A DNA stretch of 64,000 bases from Neelides folsomi (lineage: Eukaryota > Arthropoda > Collembola > Neelipleona > Neelidae). Where the stretch lies: assembly GCA_034687125.1 (NCBI GenBank), contig JAQGBZ010000273.1, forward strand, positions 1 through 64,000, in the 5' to 3' direction. Made by a program: the position numbers and the translations under genes. The notes below the pieces were generated by a model. That model was not told the origin of the DNA. It was given only the letters and a program-made list of their open reading frames with translations, and ran no database searches. The first letter of the stretch is position 1, and the number at the start of each line of letters is the position of its first letter. Positions 54,448-64,000 of this stretch are shown here, piece after piece.

Positions 54448-54774
54448 TACTACCCGGCGGCATAAGAGAAAGGAAAAACTTTCCGGTTTGAGCCTGCATT
54501 TCATTTTCCTCGCTGTGCGCGGTGATTGGTTTTTGCTGATTACGCTTTGCTTTTAATTAATTTAAATGGGAAAGGGAACACCAACATAATCTTATTTGTT
54601 TAAATTTTTACAATAAATAATAATATTATTTAAAAACAAACATTGATTAATATTATAAAACTTAGATATATATATATAGATACAGATCATATATATTAAT
54701 CTAATTGTAAATAAAGGAAGGGAGTCCAACCGAACCAAAAAAAATTTTCCTTTCTCTTAGGCCCGCGGGTAGTA
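54448..54774. mobile_element. MITE-like non-autonomous DNA element
   Basis: About 327 bases bounded by imperfect terminal inverted repeats of roughly 30 bases: left TACTACCCGGCGGCATAAGA continuing GAAAGGAAAA, right end the reverse complement of TACTACCCGCGGGCCTAAGA continuing GAAAGGAAAA. The inside is AT-rich and has no coding capacity. The superfamily and target-site duplication are not clear; a short duplicated TA is possible. Confidence 0.7.
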
Positions 54775-54884
54775 AATACCATATTTTGATTCTCGCTCAA
54801 AGCTCAATACATCCAACTTAGGCAATATAAATAACAAGGGACCAACCAGTTTGGCTTTGAGGGAGCGATAGTGTTCACGAGTTG

Positions 54885-54945
54885 CCTTGTTAAGCAGATT
54901 TTGGGCCCTGAGATTGCCTGGATGGGTGAACGGGGTGACCCATTA
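54885..54945 (+). repeat. 5S-rRNA-like sequence, possible SINE head
   Basis: The stretch reads TTGTTAAGCAG, TTGGGCCCTGAG, then CCTGGATGGGTGAACGG. This lines up with the 3' half of 5S rRNA, including the internal polymerase III control region (TTAAGCAG, GGGCC, TTGGATGGGTGACCG). The 5' half and the 3' closing stem do not match, so it is not a working 5S gene. A 5S-derived SINE or a pseudogene fragment fits. Just downstream, GGGGTTCGAAG at 54,964 resembles a tRNA B box. Confidence 0.4.
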
Positions 54946-56950
54946 CACCCATAAGGAAGAGCCGGGGTTCGAAGTTGACGGTGAGGGGTTCACCTTCACC
55001 AGGATGGATTGAAACTTTATCTCGTGGAGGTTTATTAATTCCCGTTGGCTTTATGTATCAAACGATTTGTTCATTTGAGGAAGTGTTTAATGAATTTACA
55101 AAAAACAATTGGAATGAATTGGATATTAGTACAAAACTGTATGATAGTTTATTTTCTATTTTCCCTAATTCAAACTGATATTGTGAAAGCATATGGCTTA
55201 TATAATGGAGTAAGGACTTATCTCGTAAAATTCATTTTAATTTCAGCGTTAGTAACAGTTTTATTATATCATTTTCACAATATTTATAAAATTAAATGTT
55301 ATAAGAATTGTTTATCAAATTCAATTGTTTATTAATCATAAGTTAATTATTAAATGCGTTATATAATTCGGGATCAAAGTTTTTCCAAAAAACTTTTTTT
55401 TCGTCAGGTATTAATCCAGAGAGCTTTTTCAAATCTTTGATAAGAGAAGCTGGAACTTTTCAAGACTTTGTATATTTGTGGTAAGTCGATTTCAAAGAAT
55501 GTACGTCAGCTGTTTTGTACATTATGACGATTCCAAGTTAGAGAATGAATTTCAATTTTGATGAAAATTCTAAACGGACAGACTCTTCCGATTAACAGCT
55601 CATATAAGTGAAATTATCTTTTGTTAAACGAGAATTGAAATGTGAAAAGAGAAAATTAGAGTTGGAAGCTTAACTTTTACCAACAAATGGTAAACAAAGG
55701 ATTTCGCGATATTTAATATATATTTAAAACATTATCTTATATTTCCCCTTAATTTGTTGTTCTATTGTGATTATCTTGAAAGAAGGAACATAAAATTTGT
55801 TATTATTTCATTAGTTACGCAGAAATTTAAATAATTTCCGAGATAAGTCATTACACTATTATATAAGCCATATGTTAAAATTAGAATTAAGATTAGAGTT
55901 AAAAATATGAATTCAATTAAACTGTAAAAATATAAATAAAAATAAGATTAAACATGTTCAAAGTGGCAAAAATAAAACATAAATAATGAAATTTTTTACA
56001 TTTAATTATTTTTTATAATATATTATTATTTAAACTTCATATTTTGTCTTCTAATTGCATGGTAAGGGCCTAATTAATTATTGGAAACATTAGAGCTAAA
56101 TATAAATGCGAATCATTCATATGCATTGAGGAGTGTTTTGAGGAATAAGAGGACACCGGTGACTCACCGCACCAACTTAACCACACCTTAATATTCCTAT
56201 TACGCATCCTTATACTCTTCTAATATCCTTGCACATATCAATCTAATATTGATAATGTGTGCCATACGGAGTAAAGAAATGCTTGTAAATAGGCTGAGAC
56301 AGACTGCAATGGGCCTCTAGCCTGCGCGGCTGTGATGGTAACATCACAATCTCCCAATATACATACAATATAAATAACAATTGACCGAAAAATACCTGTC
56401 AATACATAATATCTCAAAAATATGCAAATATATTTTTACATTACATTAATACCTGCAAACATAACAAATACCTATATTTATGAAAATGAAAATATGTACA
56501 TATTGCCAATTGCAAACATGCCTAAATATTTATGTACACCAGCATATTCACAATCACCTAACATCTAGCAATATGTACAAATACATAATATACAATTATG
56601 AACGAAGAATGCATTTTGGACATGCAAAAAACAAATCAATGCATTATCAACAATTAATCTGTTTGTGTATTTTAAACTTTTCTATTTACTCAACCTTTGG
56701 GACGAAATTGACCAAAAGTTAACAATGCAAGTGTCATTTGTTTGAAACCGGTGTAAAAGGAGTCCCCGGAATTTGAAAATAAACTTTCAATAACATCCGT
56801 CATATTAAAGATCACACTCCACAGTTTCACATGAGTTTAAAGGACCAACTTTCTCTTGTGTCCTTCAATGCGTCAAAAATAAGTTTCGCTTGTTCCATGA
56901 CACAAATATGTATGCTTGAATGTAAGGGCTCCCTTTCACTATTTCTCCCC

Positions 56951-56958
56951 TATATAAG
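56951..56958 (+). promoter_or_regulatory. TATA box of the RR-1 cuticle protein gene
   Basis: TATATAAG in the context CTCCCCTATATAAGCTC, 74-81 bases before the ATG at 57032. The intervening leader holds CACTCACAAGTCAC, suitable for a start site about 30 bases downstream. Typical of strongly and stage-specifically expressed cuticle genes. Confidence 0.7.
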
Positions 56959-57031
56959 CTCAGATGAGGAGATGAAGGGGCCATTCGCACTTTCGCTTTC
57001 TTCTCCTCACTCACAAGTCACAAGTCTCAAC

Positions 57032-58170
57032 ATGAAGCCAGTGAGCTCCCACTTTTCACAAAATTTTCATTTTGAGATTTAAAATCAGAATTGGGGTAAT
57101 AATCTTTACTCTCTTTAGATTGCAGTTCTCGTTTTGTTCGTGGCCGGGTCGATGGCCAATTCCTACGGCATGCAATCGGCGCCTTCATATCACCAATCCG
57201 CACCGTCGTACAGTCAACCCGCCGCTCCTTCGTATGCTCAGTCTGCTCCTTCATATGGAGCTTCGGCCCCAGCAGCGTCATACGGAAGCAGCTATGGAGG
57301 ACAATCCAGCCCTGTCATTCCAATCACCATGTACAACCAGAGGATCCAAGGCTCAAACGAAAACAGTTATGAATACCAAACTGGAAATGGAATCAACATG
57401 CAAGAATCAACAGTAAGTTTTAACCTCATTTTCTACACTTTATTATATTAAAGAAAATTGTTTATAGTCATTAATTGAGATGCTTTAATTTTACTAAAAA
57501 GTTTAATTTGTCCAAATAGTCAATCAAGGGATACAATAGCGAAGGAGCCATGATCTCCAAGACTGGAAGTTTCTCATACACCAGCCCGGACGGAACTCCA
57601 ATCTCTGTCACTTACACCGCTGATGAAAATGGATTCAGAGCTTCAGGGTCTCATCTTCCAACTTCACCCCCAATGCCCGCTGAAATTGCTGCCACCAGTA
57701 AGAAAATTGCCTTAATTACCTTAATGCAAAATATGATTTGAACAAAATTTTAATAGCGAATGTTTAATTGTTTAGTGCACATGCACACCGGAAGCTACGG
57801 ACAGTCATCAGGAGGATATGAACAATCTTCTCCTTCATATGGACAATCCGCCCCCTCATATCAACAATCCGCACCAGCTTACCAATCTGCCCCAGCTTAT
57901 GAGCAGAAGAAACCATACTCCGCTCCAGCTTATCAAGCCCCAGCTGCACCAGCGTACCAAGCACCAGCGTATCAAGCACCAGCAGCACCAGCCTACCAAA
58001 CACCAGCTGCCCCAGCCTACCAAGCACCAGCCGCCCCAGCCTACCACGCACCAGCCGCCCCAGCATACCAAGCACCAGCCACCCCAGCATACCAACAATC
58101 GGCTCCAGCTTATCAAGCCCGAACCCCGCAAACTTATTCTGCTCCCTCTTACACTGTTAAATCTTATTAA
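57032..58170 (+). CDS. RR-1 cuticle protein with Ala-Pro-Ala-Tyr-Gln repeats
   Basis: Four exons: 57032-57040, 57119-57412, 57520-57697, 57776-58170; 291 residues. Signal peptide [16 protein letters not shown] is split by the first intron after codon 3, usual for cuticle genes. Region 2 has SAPSYxQ repeats; region 3 is the chitin_bind_4 domain: [56 protein letters not shown], then [10 protein letters not shown]. This is the RR-1 form associated with soft cuticle. The C-terminal exon is made of [12 protein letters not shown]-like units, many in tandem, and ends [12 protein letters not shown]. The domain binds chitin; the Tyr/Gln/Ala/Pro repeats probably allow cross-linking and flexibility. All phases close. 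AATAAA-like signals follow near 58,227 and 58,240. Confidence 0.95.
57936..58112 (+). repeat. Coding minisatellite (PAAPAYQA units)
   Basis: Imperfect tandem units of about 24 bases, each GCCCCAGC(C/A)TACCAAGCACCA-like, encode repeated APAAPAYQ in the last exon of the cuticle protein. Units differ by few bases, and one carries His for Gln. Copy number could vary between individuals and could be miscounted in an assembly. Confidence 0.8.
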
Positions 58171-58969
58171 TTTCAAGTGCTTTATTAATCAGCTGCATTG
58201 TTCATAAAATTTTCAAATTCAGGGTTGAATAAATTTTTTAAATAAACTTATCTCACCTTATTATTTTACGCGGAACAACATTGATAATCAACATCAATTC
58301 AATTCATATCGCAACTTTTGGATAGAGTTCAATATCGCTTATATGATAAATACATAAATATCACCAAATTATCTTTAATTCCAATGACATTATTTGTTAG
58401 ATCTGAGCGAGTGAATGAGCTTTAACTAACATTATGTATAATAAAAGAGTAAATATCATTAAGCATCATCGTCATCATCATCTTTGAAGCATAATAGTAA
58501 TAGCACTGATTTAGAGAAACAAATTGTTGAGATTTTTGATCCCATCAGACTAAAGATAGAACACTTCTATTTCAAATATAGACAAAAATTATTTTATTGT
58601 AAAAGTAATAGAATTAAGCATTTAGTACGATACTTTATATAACAATTATAGTTAATTATAAATTACTGAATGTGAATGCATTCTTCACTTAACAAACTTA
58701 AAAGTCAACAAATAATATTTCCAAGTGTCGATAATTAATTAGAAATAGAACATGATGGATAAAAATTAAAGCCGATCTTATTTTATCTTGCGATAAAAGG
58801 TAAGTAAATATTTAATTTTTATTTTACTATATTTTTATTACACTTCCAAGTTTCAATATTGAAGAATAATACTACTGAATTTATTGGTTTTATATCTATA
58901 TTTTACTCTTAATTTTCAGAATGAATATTTGAAGGATTACACATTTCATCCGCAATAAGTTGTGAGAAA
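58171..58969. other. Intergenic region
   Basis: 3' flank of the cuticle gene and 5' side of Rab33. AT-rich with a CATCATCGTCATCATCATC microsatellite near 58,465. A spliced 5' leader is possible before the Rab33 ATG. Confidence 0.5.
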
Positions 58970-59797
58970 ATGTCATATAAGAAAGGAGACATGAAAGTAT
59001 TTAAAATAATAGTAATCGGAGATTCAGGCGTTGGAAAAACTTGTTTGACCTTTAGGTGAGATTTACTTTTTAATTTCATATTTATTGAGTTATAGTCTTA
59101 CTTTAATGATTGGCTTTCATTTCATTATTATTTTTCTTGAAGATTTTGCTCAGGAAAATTCCCTGGAAAAACTGAAGTTACAATCGGAGTGGATTTTCGA
59201 GAGAAATGCGTTGAAATAGAGGATGAAGTTATTAAACTTCAGCTTTGGGACACAGCTGGTCAAGAACGATTCCGAAAGTCGATGATTCAACATTATTATA
59301 GAAATGTGAACGCCATCGTTTTCGTTTATGATGTGATGAACAAGGATAGTTTTGACTCCTTGCCCAGCTGGATTGCAGAGTGTGAAAGAAATCATTTGAC
59401 CCATTCCATTCCAAGAATTCTTGTTGGAAACAAAGTTGACTGTGGAGAACAACGAGTGAACACACAAGTAGCTCAAAAATTTGCTGACGTCCACAATATG
59501 CCTGTAAAATCTAATTTCAATTCTAAGATCTTTTCTTAAAAAATGAGATGAACTTAAAAATGGCAAATAATAATTTTGATTTTATAGTTATTCGAGACTT
59601 CCGCAATGGACGATTCTGCAAGTGATCATGTCACATCTATATTTTTAACTCTCGCCCACAAACTGAAAGCTAGTAAACCAATGATGAGCCCTCCACCTTC
59701 ACAACTTAATGAACCAAGTATTGTTCTTCATCGAGCAGACGTTGCCGGAATTGAACATTCACCCGTCACACAAACGGATTCTTTCTGTTATTGTTAA
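58970..59797 (+). CDS. RAB33: Rab33-like small GTPase
   Basis: Three exons: 58970-59055, 59143-59503, 59588-59797; 218 residues (human RAB33B 229). G boxes: GDSGVGKT (17-24), switch I with [23 protein letters not shown] and ETSA. The stretches [44 protein letters not shown] and [11 protein letters not shown] are diagnostic of Rab33. It ends SFCYC, a CxC signal for double geranylgeranylation. Rab33 works at the medial Golgi in retrograde transport and binds ATG16L1 in autophagy. One oddity: the G5 motif, normally SAK, reads SAM, also seen neither in human RAB33A nor RAB33B as I recall them. COG1, another Golgi trafficking factor, is on this window but 33 kb away, so the link is probably chance. 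Confidence 0.93.
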
Positions 59798-61007
59798 ACA
59801 GTATGAGCATATATCAGCATTAACTTATTTTCTTCATTTTAATGGGTTGAATTAATGAAAGTAATATTATAGCTAAATAGCTATTTATTTACATTAGTTT
59901 GTATTATATATTAATTTATATAAAGGACGTTTAAATGCGCTGTAGTACATTTCACACGCATGTACCTCGCACTTTGTGAAACGAAACGAGTCATTAGTTA
60001 GTAGCATTTTTCACACATGTTCAATTTTAATAAATTATTCTTAATTATTGAGTATTTTAAATAATACTTTTTTGTTATGATAATACGTTCATTTGCGTTA
60101 AATAATAATGCATAATAAATAATAAATAACCACTATATAATTCATATCGTTTATATAATTTTTAAAAGTAATAAAATAACTATTAATTCATTTAATGATA
60201 ATATGATAACTTTAGCTAAGATGCAGTGATATTTTATCTTTTATACTTGGTTTGGTCAAAACTCGAGAGTAGTATGAAGATATTTATAAAATGATTTAAT
60301 TCACATTTTTTTGCAAGATTTGCATTCACTTGCCTAACATTTTTATTTTCCGCTTCGGTGTCAATTGTTCATTTGAACCAAATAAAGGTTGATTTTTGGC
60401 ATTAAAATATTTAAAGATTTACATTTTAATTGCTTACATATTTATGATCCATTTTAAATTAGGTAAAAGTCTTTATCGCATATAAACGATAAAAGTGATG
60501 CTTTATAATGTATAATCTAGGTATGCACCTTATTATCGTGCATATCATATACTCTCTGTTCCAAATAGCTATTCCGATTTTTATGAGTCATCACACTTCA
60601 TCTTGGCATGTCTATTAATCAATGCACTGTAGTTAGTTAGTTAGGGGCTTATTGATACTATTTAAAATAAATATGACAATATAGTGGAACTTAAAATATT
60701 CAAATTATTAAAAGTATAATGCATTTGTTATAAGACCGACATAGAAGGAGGAGTGATGACTCATCGAATCGGCATAGCTATTTGGAACAGAGTATACTTA
60801 TTAAGTTAATATATTCTCTTTATGACATTCTTCTTTCTATGATTTTTTGATTATATATTTTGATTCTTAATTGATATTGAAATGATTAGACGATGCGCTC
60901 AACGATTTTATTTATGCAATTAGGAGATCAATTAGCAAAATGAAATACAATGGATTTTATAAGATTCTTATTGTTTAATAATTAAATTAAAAGTCAAATG
61001 AGTAAAA
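59798..61007. other. Intergenic region
   Basis: 1.2 kb between the convergent Rab33 (+) and P450 (-) genes. AT-rich apart from the MITE at 60,549-60,796. No supported coding sequence. Confidence 0.6.
60549..60796. mobile_element. MITE-like element with 45-bp inverted repeats
   Basis: About 248 bases with terminal inverted repeats of around 45 bases: left TACTCTCTGTTCCAAATAGC continuing TATTCCGATTTTTATGAGTC; the right end reverse-complements to TATACTCTGTTCCAAATAGC continuing TATGCCGATTCGATGAGTC. The two arms differ at only a few positions, so the insertion is fairly young. The centre is AT-rich and non-coding. A TA target duplication is possible, which would suit Tc1/mariner mobilisation, but I cannot fix the exact ends. 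Confidence 0.8.
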
Positions 61008-63053
61008 TCAATATCTCTTAACAAAATCCAAAAAAATTGGTTCAAATTGTGTAGGAGATGAGGCAGGACTTTTGAACTTTGGAGAAATTTCTCCGACCGG
61101 CGGAGAGACGATCCAAAAGTCTCTTAGGATAAGGAGTCCGATTGTCTTCATTGCTTCCAATGCGAATTTTCTCCCCAGACACGCCCTTGGGCCGTGTCCA
61201 AAGGTGCCAAGGGGATACTGACAATTGTTTCCGCGTTGTTCTGGCATAAACCGCTCTGGAACAAATTTATCGGGCTCTTGGAAGGAATTTGGGTCCCTGT
61301 TCATTCCCCAAAGAGGAATCACTACTGTCATTCCTTTCTTTATCCGAAGACCATTGAGATCGAAGTCCTTTGATGCCACTCTGTTTAGTCTGTGCGTTGG
61401 AGGAGACAGACGAAGTGTCTCTTCAAAACATGCAGTTAAATATTCTAACTCCTCTAGATTCTCGTGCTCAACTCGACCTTGGTATTTATTAAGGAACCTA
61501 TTCAAAAATATAAAATTTTAATAAAGATCATTAAAAATGAGCATTTGAATTATAAGGATCTACAAGCTTAAATAATTTCATATATGGATATATTATGTAC
61601 CAATCAACTTCCGCGAGTAATTTCTCTTGTATCTCTGGATGTTTTGCCAAGTTGAGTGCAAATATTGTTAAAGTGTTTGTAAGAGGCTCAAAAGCGTTGA
61701 CAATGAAGAGAAGCAATTGGCCCATGAGCGTTGCTTCCGTGATCCCAAGTTTTCTGAACTCGAGAGTTCCTAGACCGTCCAAAAGTGTAACAAAAATTGA
61801 GATGTGGTCGTTGGGCTCTTCAGCTAGACCATCAGCCCTAGGCACTAAACGGCGGTTCATTATTTTCTCCCTAAGAACTTGTAGCACTTCCCGTGTCATT
61901 GGTTGATCCACGAATTTCCTACGTCGCTTCAGGAAAGGGAAGATCACTATAAAATACATAATTAAGTAATCAATTTAAGTCAGAAGCAATAAACCGAACA
62001 TATCTGATCTAAATATTAATAATTAATTAATCAACATTGAAATTGGTATATTGGGGTACGTGATAAAAAGAAGGCAAATCTGTATTTTGTTCCTTCGCCC
62101 AGAATAGCCCTGAATCCCTGCATCATTTTATTCTCGGGGTCATATGGATCTCCAACATTGACTCCAAAGGAAGTTTGAGCCAGTAAGTCGATGACGAAGT
62201 TCCCAAATGTCCTGGAAGGAAACAAATTATAAATCGGATTCGTACAACAGCAATGCTACATAAGTGAAAAGAGTTAATGAGTTAATGACTTAATGAGAAC
62301 TGGATTATTAAATTATTGACAACAGACGGAGACAATTACTTTTTGACATCAACCTTTATGCGGGTCGATACTTTCGCTTCACATTGAGTGTGCAAGTAGT
62401 AAACAAAGCCTTCTGCACACCGTCCTATAATGTAATTCTGCAGGCCGATCCTTTCTTTGGTTAAGGCAGTGGAAATGAGAGCTTTGATTTTTTTCCATTT
62501 CTCCCCTGCGTGTAAAATATTTGATTAAGATCCCATGCATTGGATCCATTTTTAACCGACTTCGGGGGGGGGGGGGGGAGCAATTAGGAATGTTATGGAA
62601 TGCACTTAAAGAATTTAAAAGGATGGGAGCATACCTTCGAGGAAATCGAGCAATTCGTTGTAGTATGGGTCCCGGTACTTGACCTTTTTCCTTGTCGGGA
62701 ATGTGTCGAAGTGCGTGAGAGTGATGAGCTGAACGAGAGTGGGGTCGCAGATATGGATCTGAGGCTCACGCCCTTCATAGACCTGCATTAGAGAAACCAT
62801 TAACTCACCCAATCCATTTACCATTTAAGTGGGGACGTACCCCGTAGACGGGCCCGAGCTTCTTGAACCGATCGTAGTCCTCTAGATGCTGTATCCTGTA
62901 GTATTCACATTTGTAGCTCGATTTCGAGCCGAAGAGAAAGGATCGATCGGCAATGGGGATATTTAATTTCTCCAGCGTCCCGTAGTTCCACCGGAGGAAG
63001 ACGAGTAGCCCGACCAGTCCAATTAACAAAGAGGGGATGATGAGAAATATCAT
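61008..63053 (-). CDS. Cytochrome P450, CYP3-clan-like
   Basis: Six exons on the minus strand: 62841-63053, 62635-62782, 62340-62505, 62036-62211, 61601-61946, 61008-61497; 512 residues, the normal length. N-terminal membrane anchor MIFLIIPSLLIGLVGLLVFL, then the P450 fold: K-helix EETLR, the PERF-type stretch PDKFVPERF, and the haem loop FGHGPRACLGRKFA with the thiolate Cys at about residue 456. These fit the microsomal CYP3 clan (CYP6/CYP9/CYP3-like), which oxidises xenobiotics and some endogenous compounds on the ER. The I-helix, normally AGxET(T/S), reads NAFEPLTNTL, with the glycine replaced and Pro-Leu inserted before Thr; this may alter oxygen activation. The exon 4 donor at 62,036 (AAT|GTTGAT) is weak and chosen by phase. 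Intron 2 contains a 15-base G run. Confidence 0.92.
62564..62578 (+). repeat. Poly-G run of 15
   Basis: Uninterrupted G run inside intron 2 of the P450 gene (C-rich in its transcript). Length is likely to vary between individuals or sequencing runs. Confidence 0.9.
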
Positions 63054-64000
63054 TTGAGACAATGAGTAGATATGTTTTTCTACTTTTATTGAAAATAAGT
63101 GGCAGAAATAGTGGTCGATTTTATTGAGCGGAGAACGGGTGGTTTGCCCGAGAAATCTCGCTTTACTTCGCATGCTTCACATTCAGTATTCCGGCAATTC
63201 CACGAGTGGTGCAGATCTCTCGGAGCATAATGCAGCAACGACTTGCATTTTTATTGTACTGGCTTCAACTCACTCCTCCCCTTCTCACAGCCAGTTAATG
63301 AAACCGATCAGCGCACTCAATGATCATTAAAGGCTTACACACTGGATTCAAAATTACCATAAAACCATTAATTTCAACTTACAATCAATTTAACTAATTA
63401 ATAAATGAGCAGATAAATACTTTTAGTATATGGGGTTTACTGTACTTTTCCCTATTCGCATTCATAAGGAGTACCCGGAAGGTATGGGACCGATATCACA
63501 AGTTAGAGATAAGAACAGAGACTAGTTTACCTAATCTTTAGATTGGTAATAAAAGATTACACAGATGAATATGATGAGATAAAGCATCAGTACTAAAGAT
63601 GAGATCCAAATAACTATAAAAATGTAAAATGTAAGATATTGATAGTTTTATAAACAATTTACTAAAACAAACATGTTAAAAAAGATTTTTTATATAAGCT
63701 AATGCTCAAATGGAACCACATTCTTGTTTGAGTTTCAAATTGCAGATGAATAAACTTCCTGCTTTAAATTCATTTTATCGACTTTATTAATATAGGTATG
63801 TCTATTCTCTATATACTAGGCCATTAAATGGGATAGCCTAACCTCACCTAACTTGCTCTAAATTTCTCAAGTTTGACATTTTGAGGAGTTGGTGACAGGG
63901 CCATTTATATGTATAAGTACACGTACAATATCTGGTAATTGAATTTTTAAACGCTAATGGTAAGTGAAACAAATAGTATGAAGAGCAGAATTAATAATTT
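63054..64000. other. Upstream region of the P450 gene
   Basis: The first 250 bases are less AT-rich and should contain the P450 promoter and leader. The rest is AT-rich. No coding region is supported to the window end. Confidence 0.5.

Larger units (their letters stand above)
54273..57031. other. Intergenic region with repeats
   Basis: 2.76 kb between two structural-protein genes. It holds the MITE at 54,448-54,774 and the 5S-like sequence at 54,890-54,945. A hairpin around 56,228-56,262 (GCACATATCAAT paired with ATTGATAATGTGTGC) and a short perfect hairpin TGTGATG-GTAA-CATCACA near 56,330 lie in a less AT-rich block at 56,130-56,350 that may be another old repeat. Small open frames at 55,045-55,335 and 56,480-56,722 are unsupported. 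Confidence 0.5.

Noticed and set aside
56228-56345. Small hairpins as a structured RNA gene
   Set aside because: Short stems in isolation, no polymerase III boxes in the right places and no match to a known RNA; kept only as part of the intergenic description.
57764-58207. Three long open frames overlapping the cuticle protein's last exon
   Set aside because: They are other-frame readings of a tandem coding repeat, which keeps all frames open; only the frame continuing the RR-1 domain is supported.

Overview
The window looks like a gene-dense stretch of an arthropod nuclear genome. It is AT-rich and its genes are split by mostly short GT-AG introns. Cuticle-type secreted proteins with a Rebers-Riddiford (RR-1) domain and two insect gustatory-receptor-like proteins argue for an arthropod. 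Springtail or another non-dipteran lineage is only a guess. I assembled 19 protein-coding genes by joining exons on reading-frame phase, splice sites and family motifs; exon ends are therefore models, not transcripts. I saw no tRNA gene, CRISPR array, operon, retroelement or viral sequence.

Layout: (1) 1.2-5.0 kb, + strand: secreted type-B carboxylesterase. (2) 5.4-9.3 kb, - strand: SART3, convergent with the esterase and sharing a 309-bp divergent promoter with EIF2B2 (9.6-11.3 kb, +). (3) 11.8-12.5 kb, -: small type I membrane protein of unknown function. (4) 13.9-18.9 kb, +: divergent CLC chloride transporter. (5) 19.6-22.8 kb, +: a PKD1-family protein cut down to its first membrane segments and PLAT domain. 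(6) 23.3-26.3 kb, +: COG1, tail to tail with UFC1 (26.4-27.4 kb, -). (7) 28.0-29.9 kb, -: POLD3. (8) 30.4-35.3 kb, -: tolloid/BMP1 astacin protease. (9) 38.5-41.4 kb, +: a four-span membrane protein and a 57-residue single-span microprotein. (10) 41.9-44.7 kb, +: SMCR8. (11) 46.4-51.2 kb: two head-to-head gustatory-receptor-like genes, both modelled at 446 residues. (12) 52.5-58.2 kb, +: two secreted low-complexity structural proteins, the second an RR-1 cuticle protein, separated by a MITE and a 5S-rRNA-like sequence. (13) 59.0-59.8 kb, +: Rab33. (14) 61.0-63.1 kb, -: CYP3-clan-like cytochrome P450, preceded by a second MITE.

The genes do not form one pathway. Several are housekeeping genes: RNA splicing (SART3), translation initiation (EIF2B2), Golgi trafficking (COG1, Rab33), ufmylation (UFC1), DNA replication (POLD3) and autophagy/lysosome regulation (SMCR8, possibly the CLC). 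Others belong to fast-evolving environmental families: esterase, P450, chemoreceptors and cuticle. The points most worth a second look are the pore-less PKD1-like protein, the CLC with altered signature motifs and a cysteine cluster, the inverted chemoreceptor pair, the 57-residue microprotein and the two GC-AG introns in SART3. I did not find evidence of a wholly new multi-gene system.
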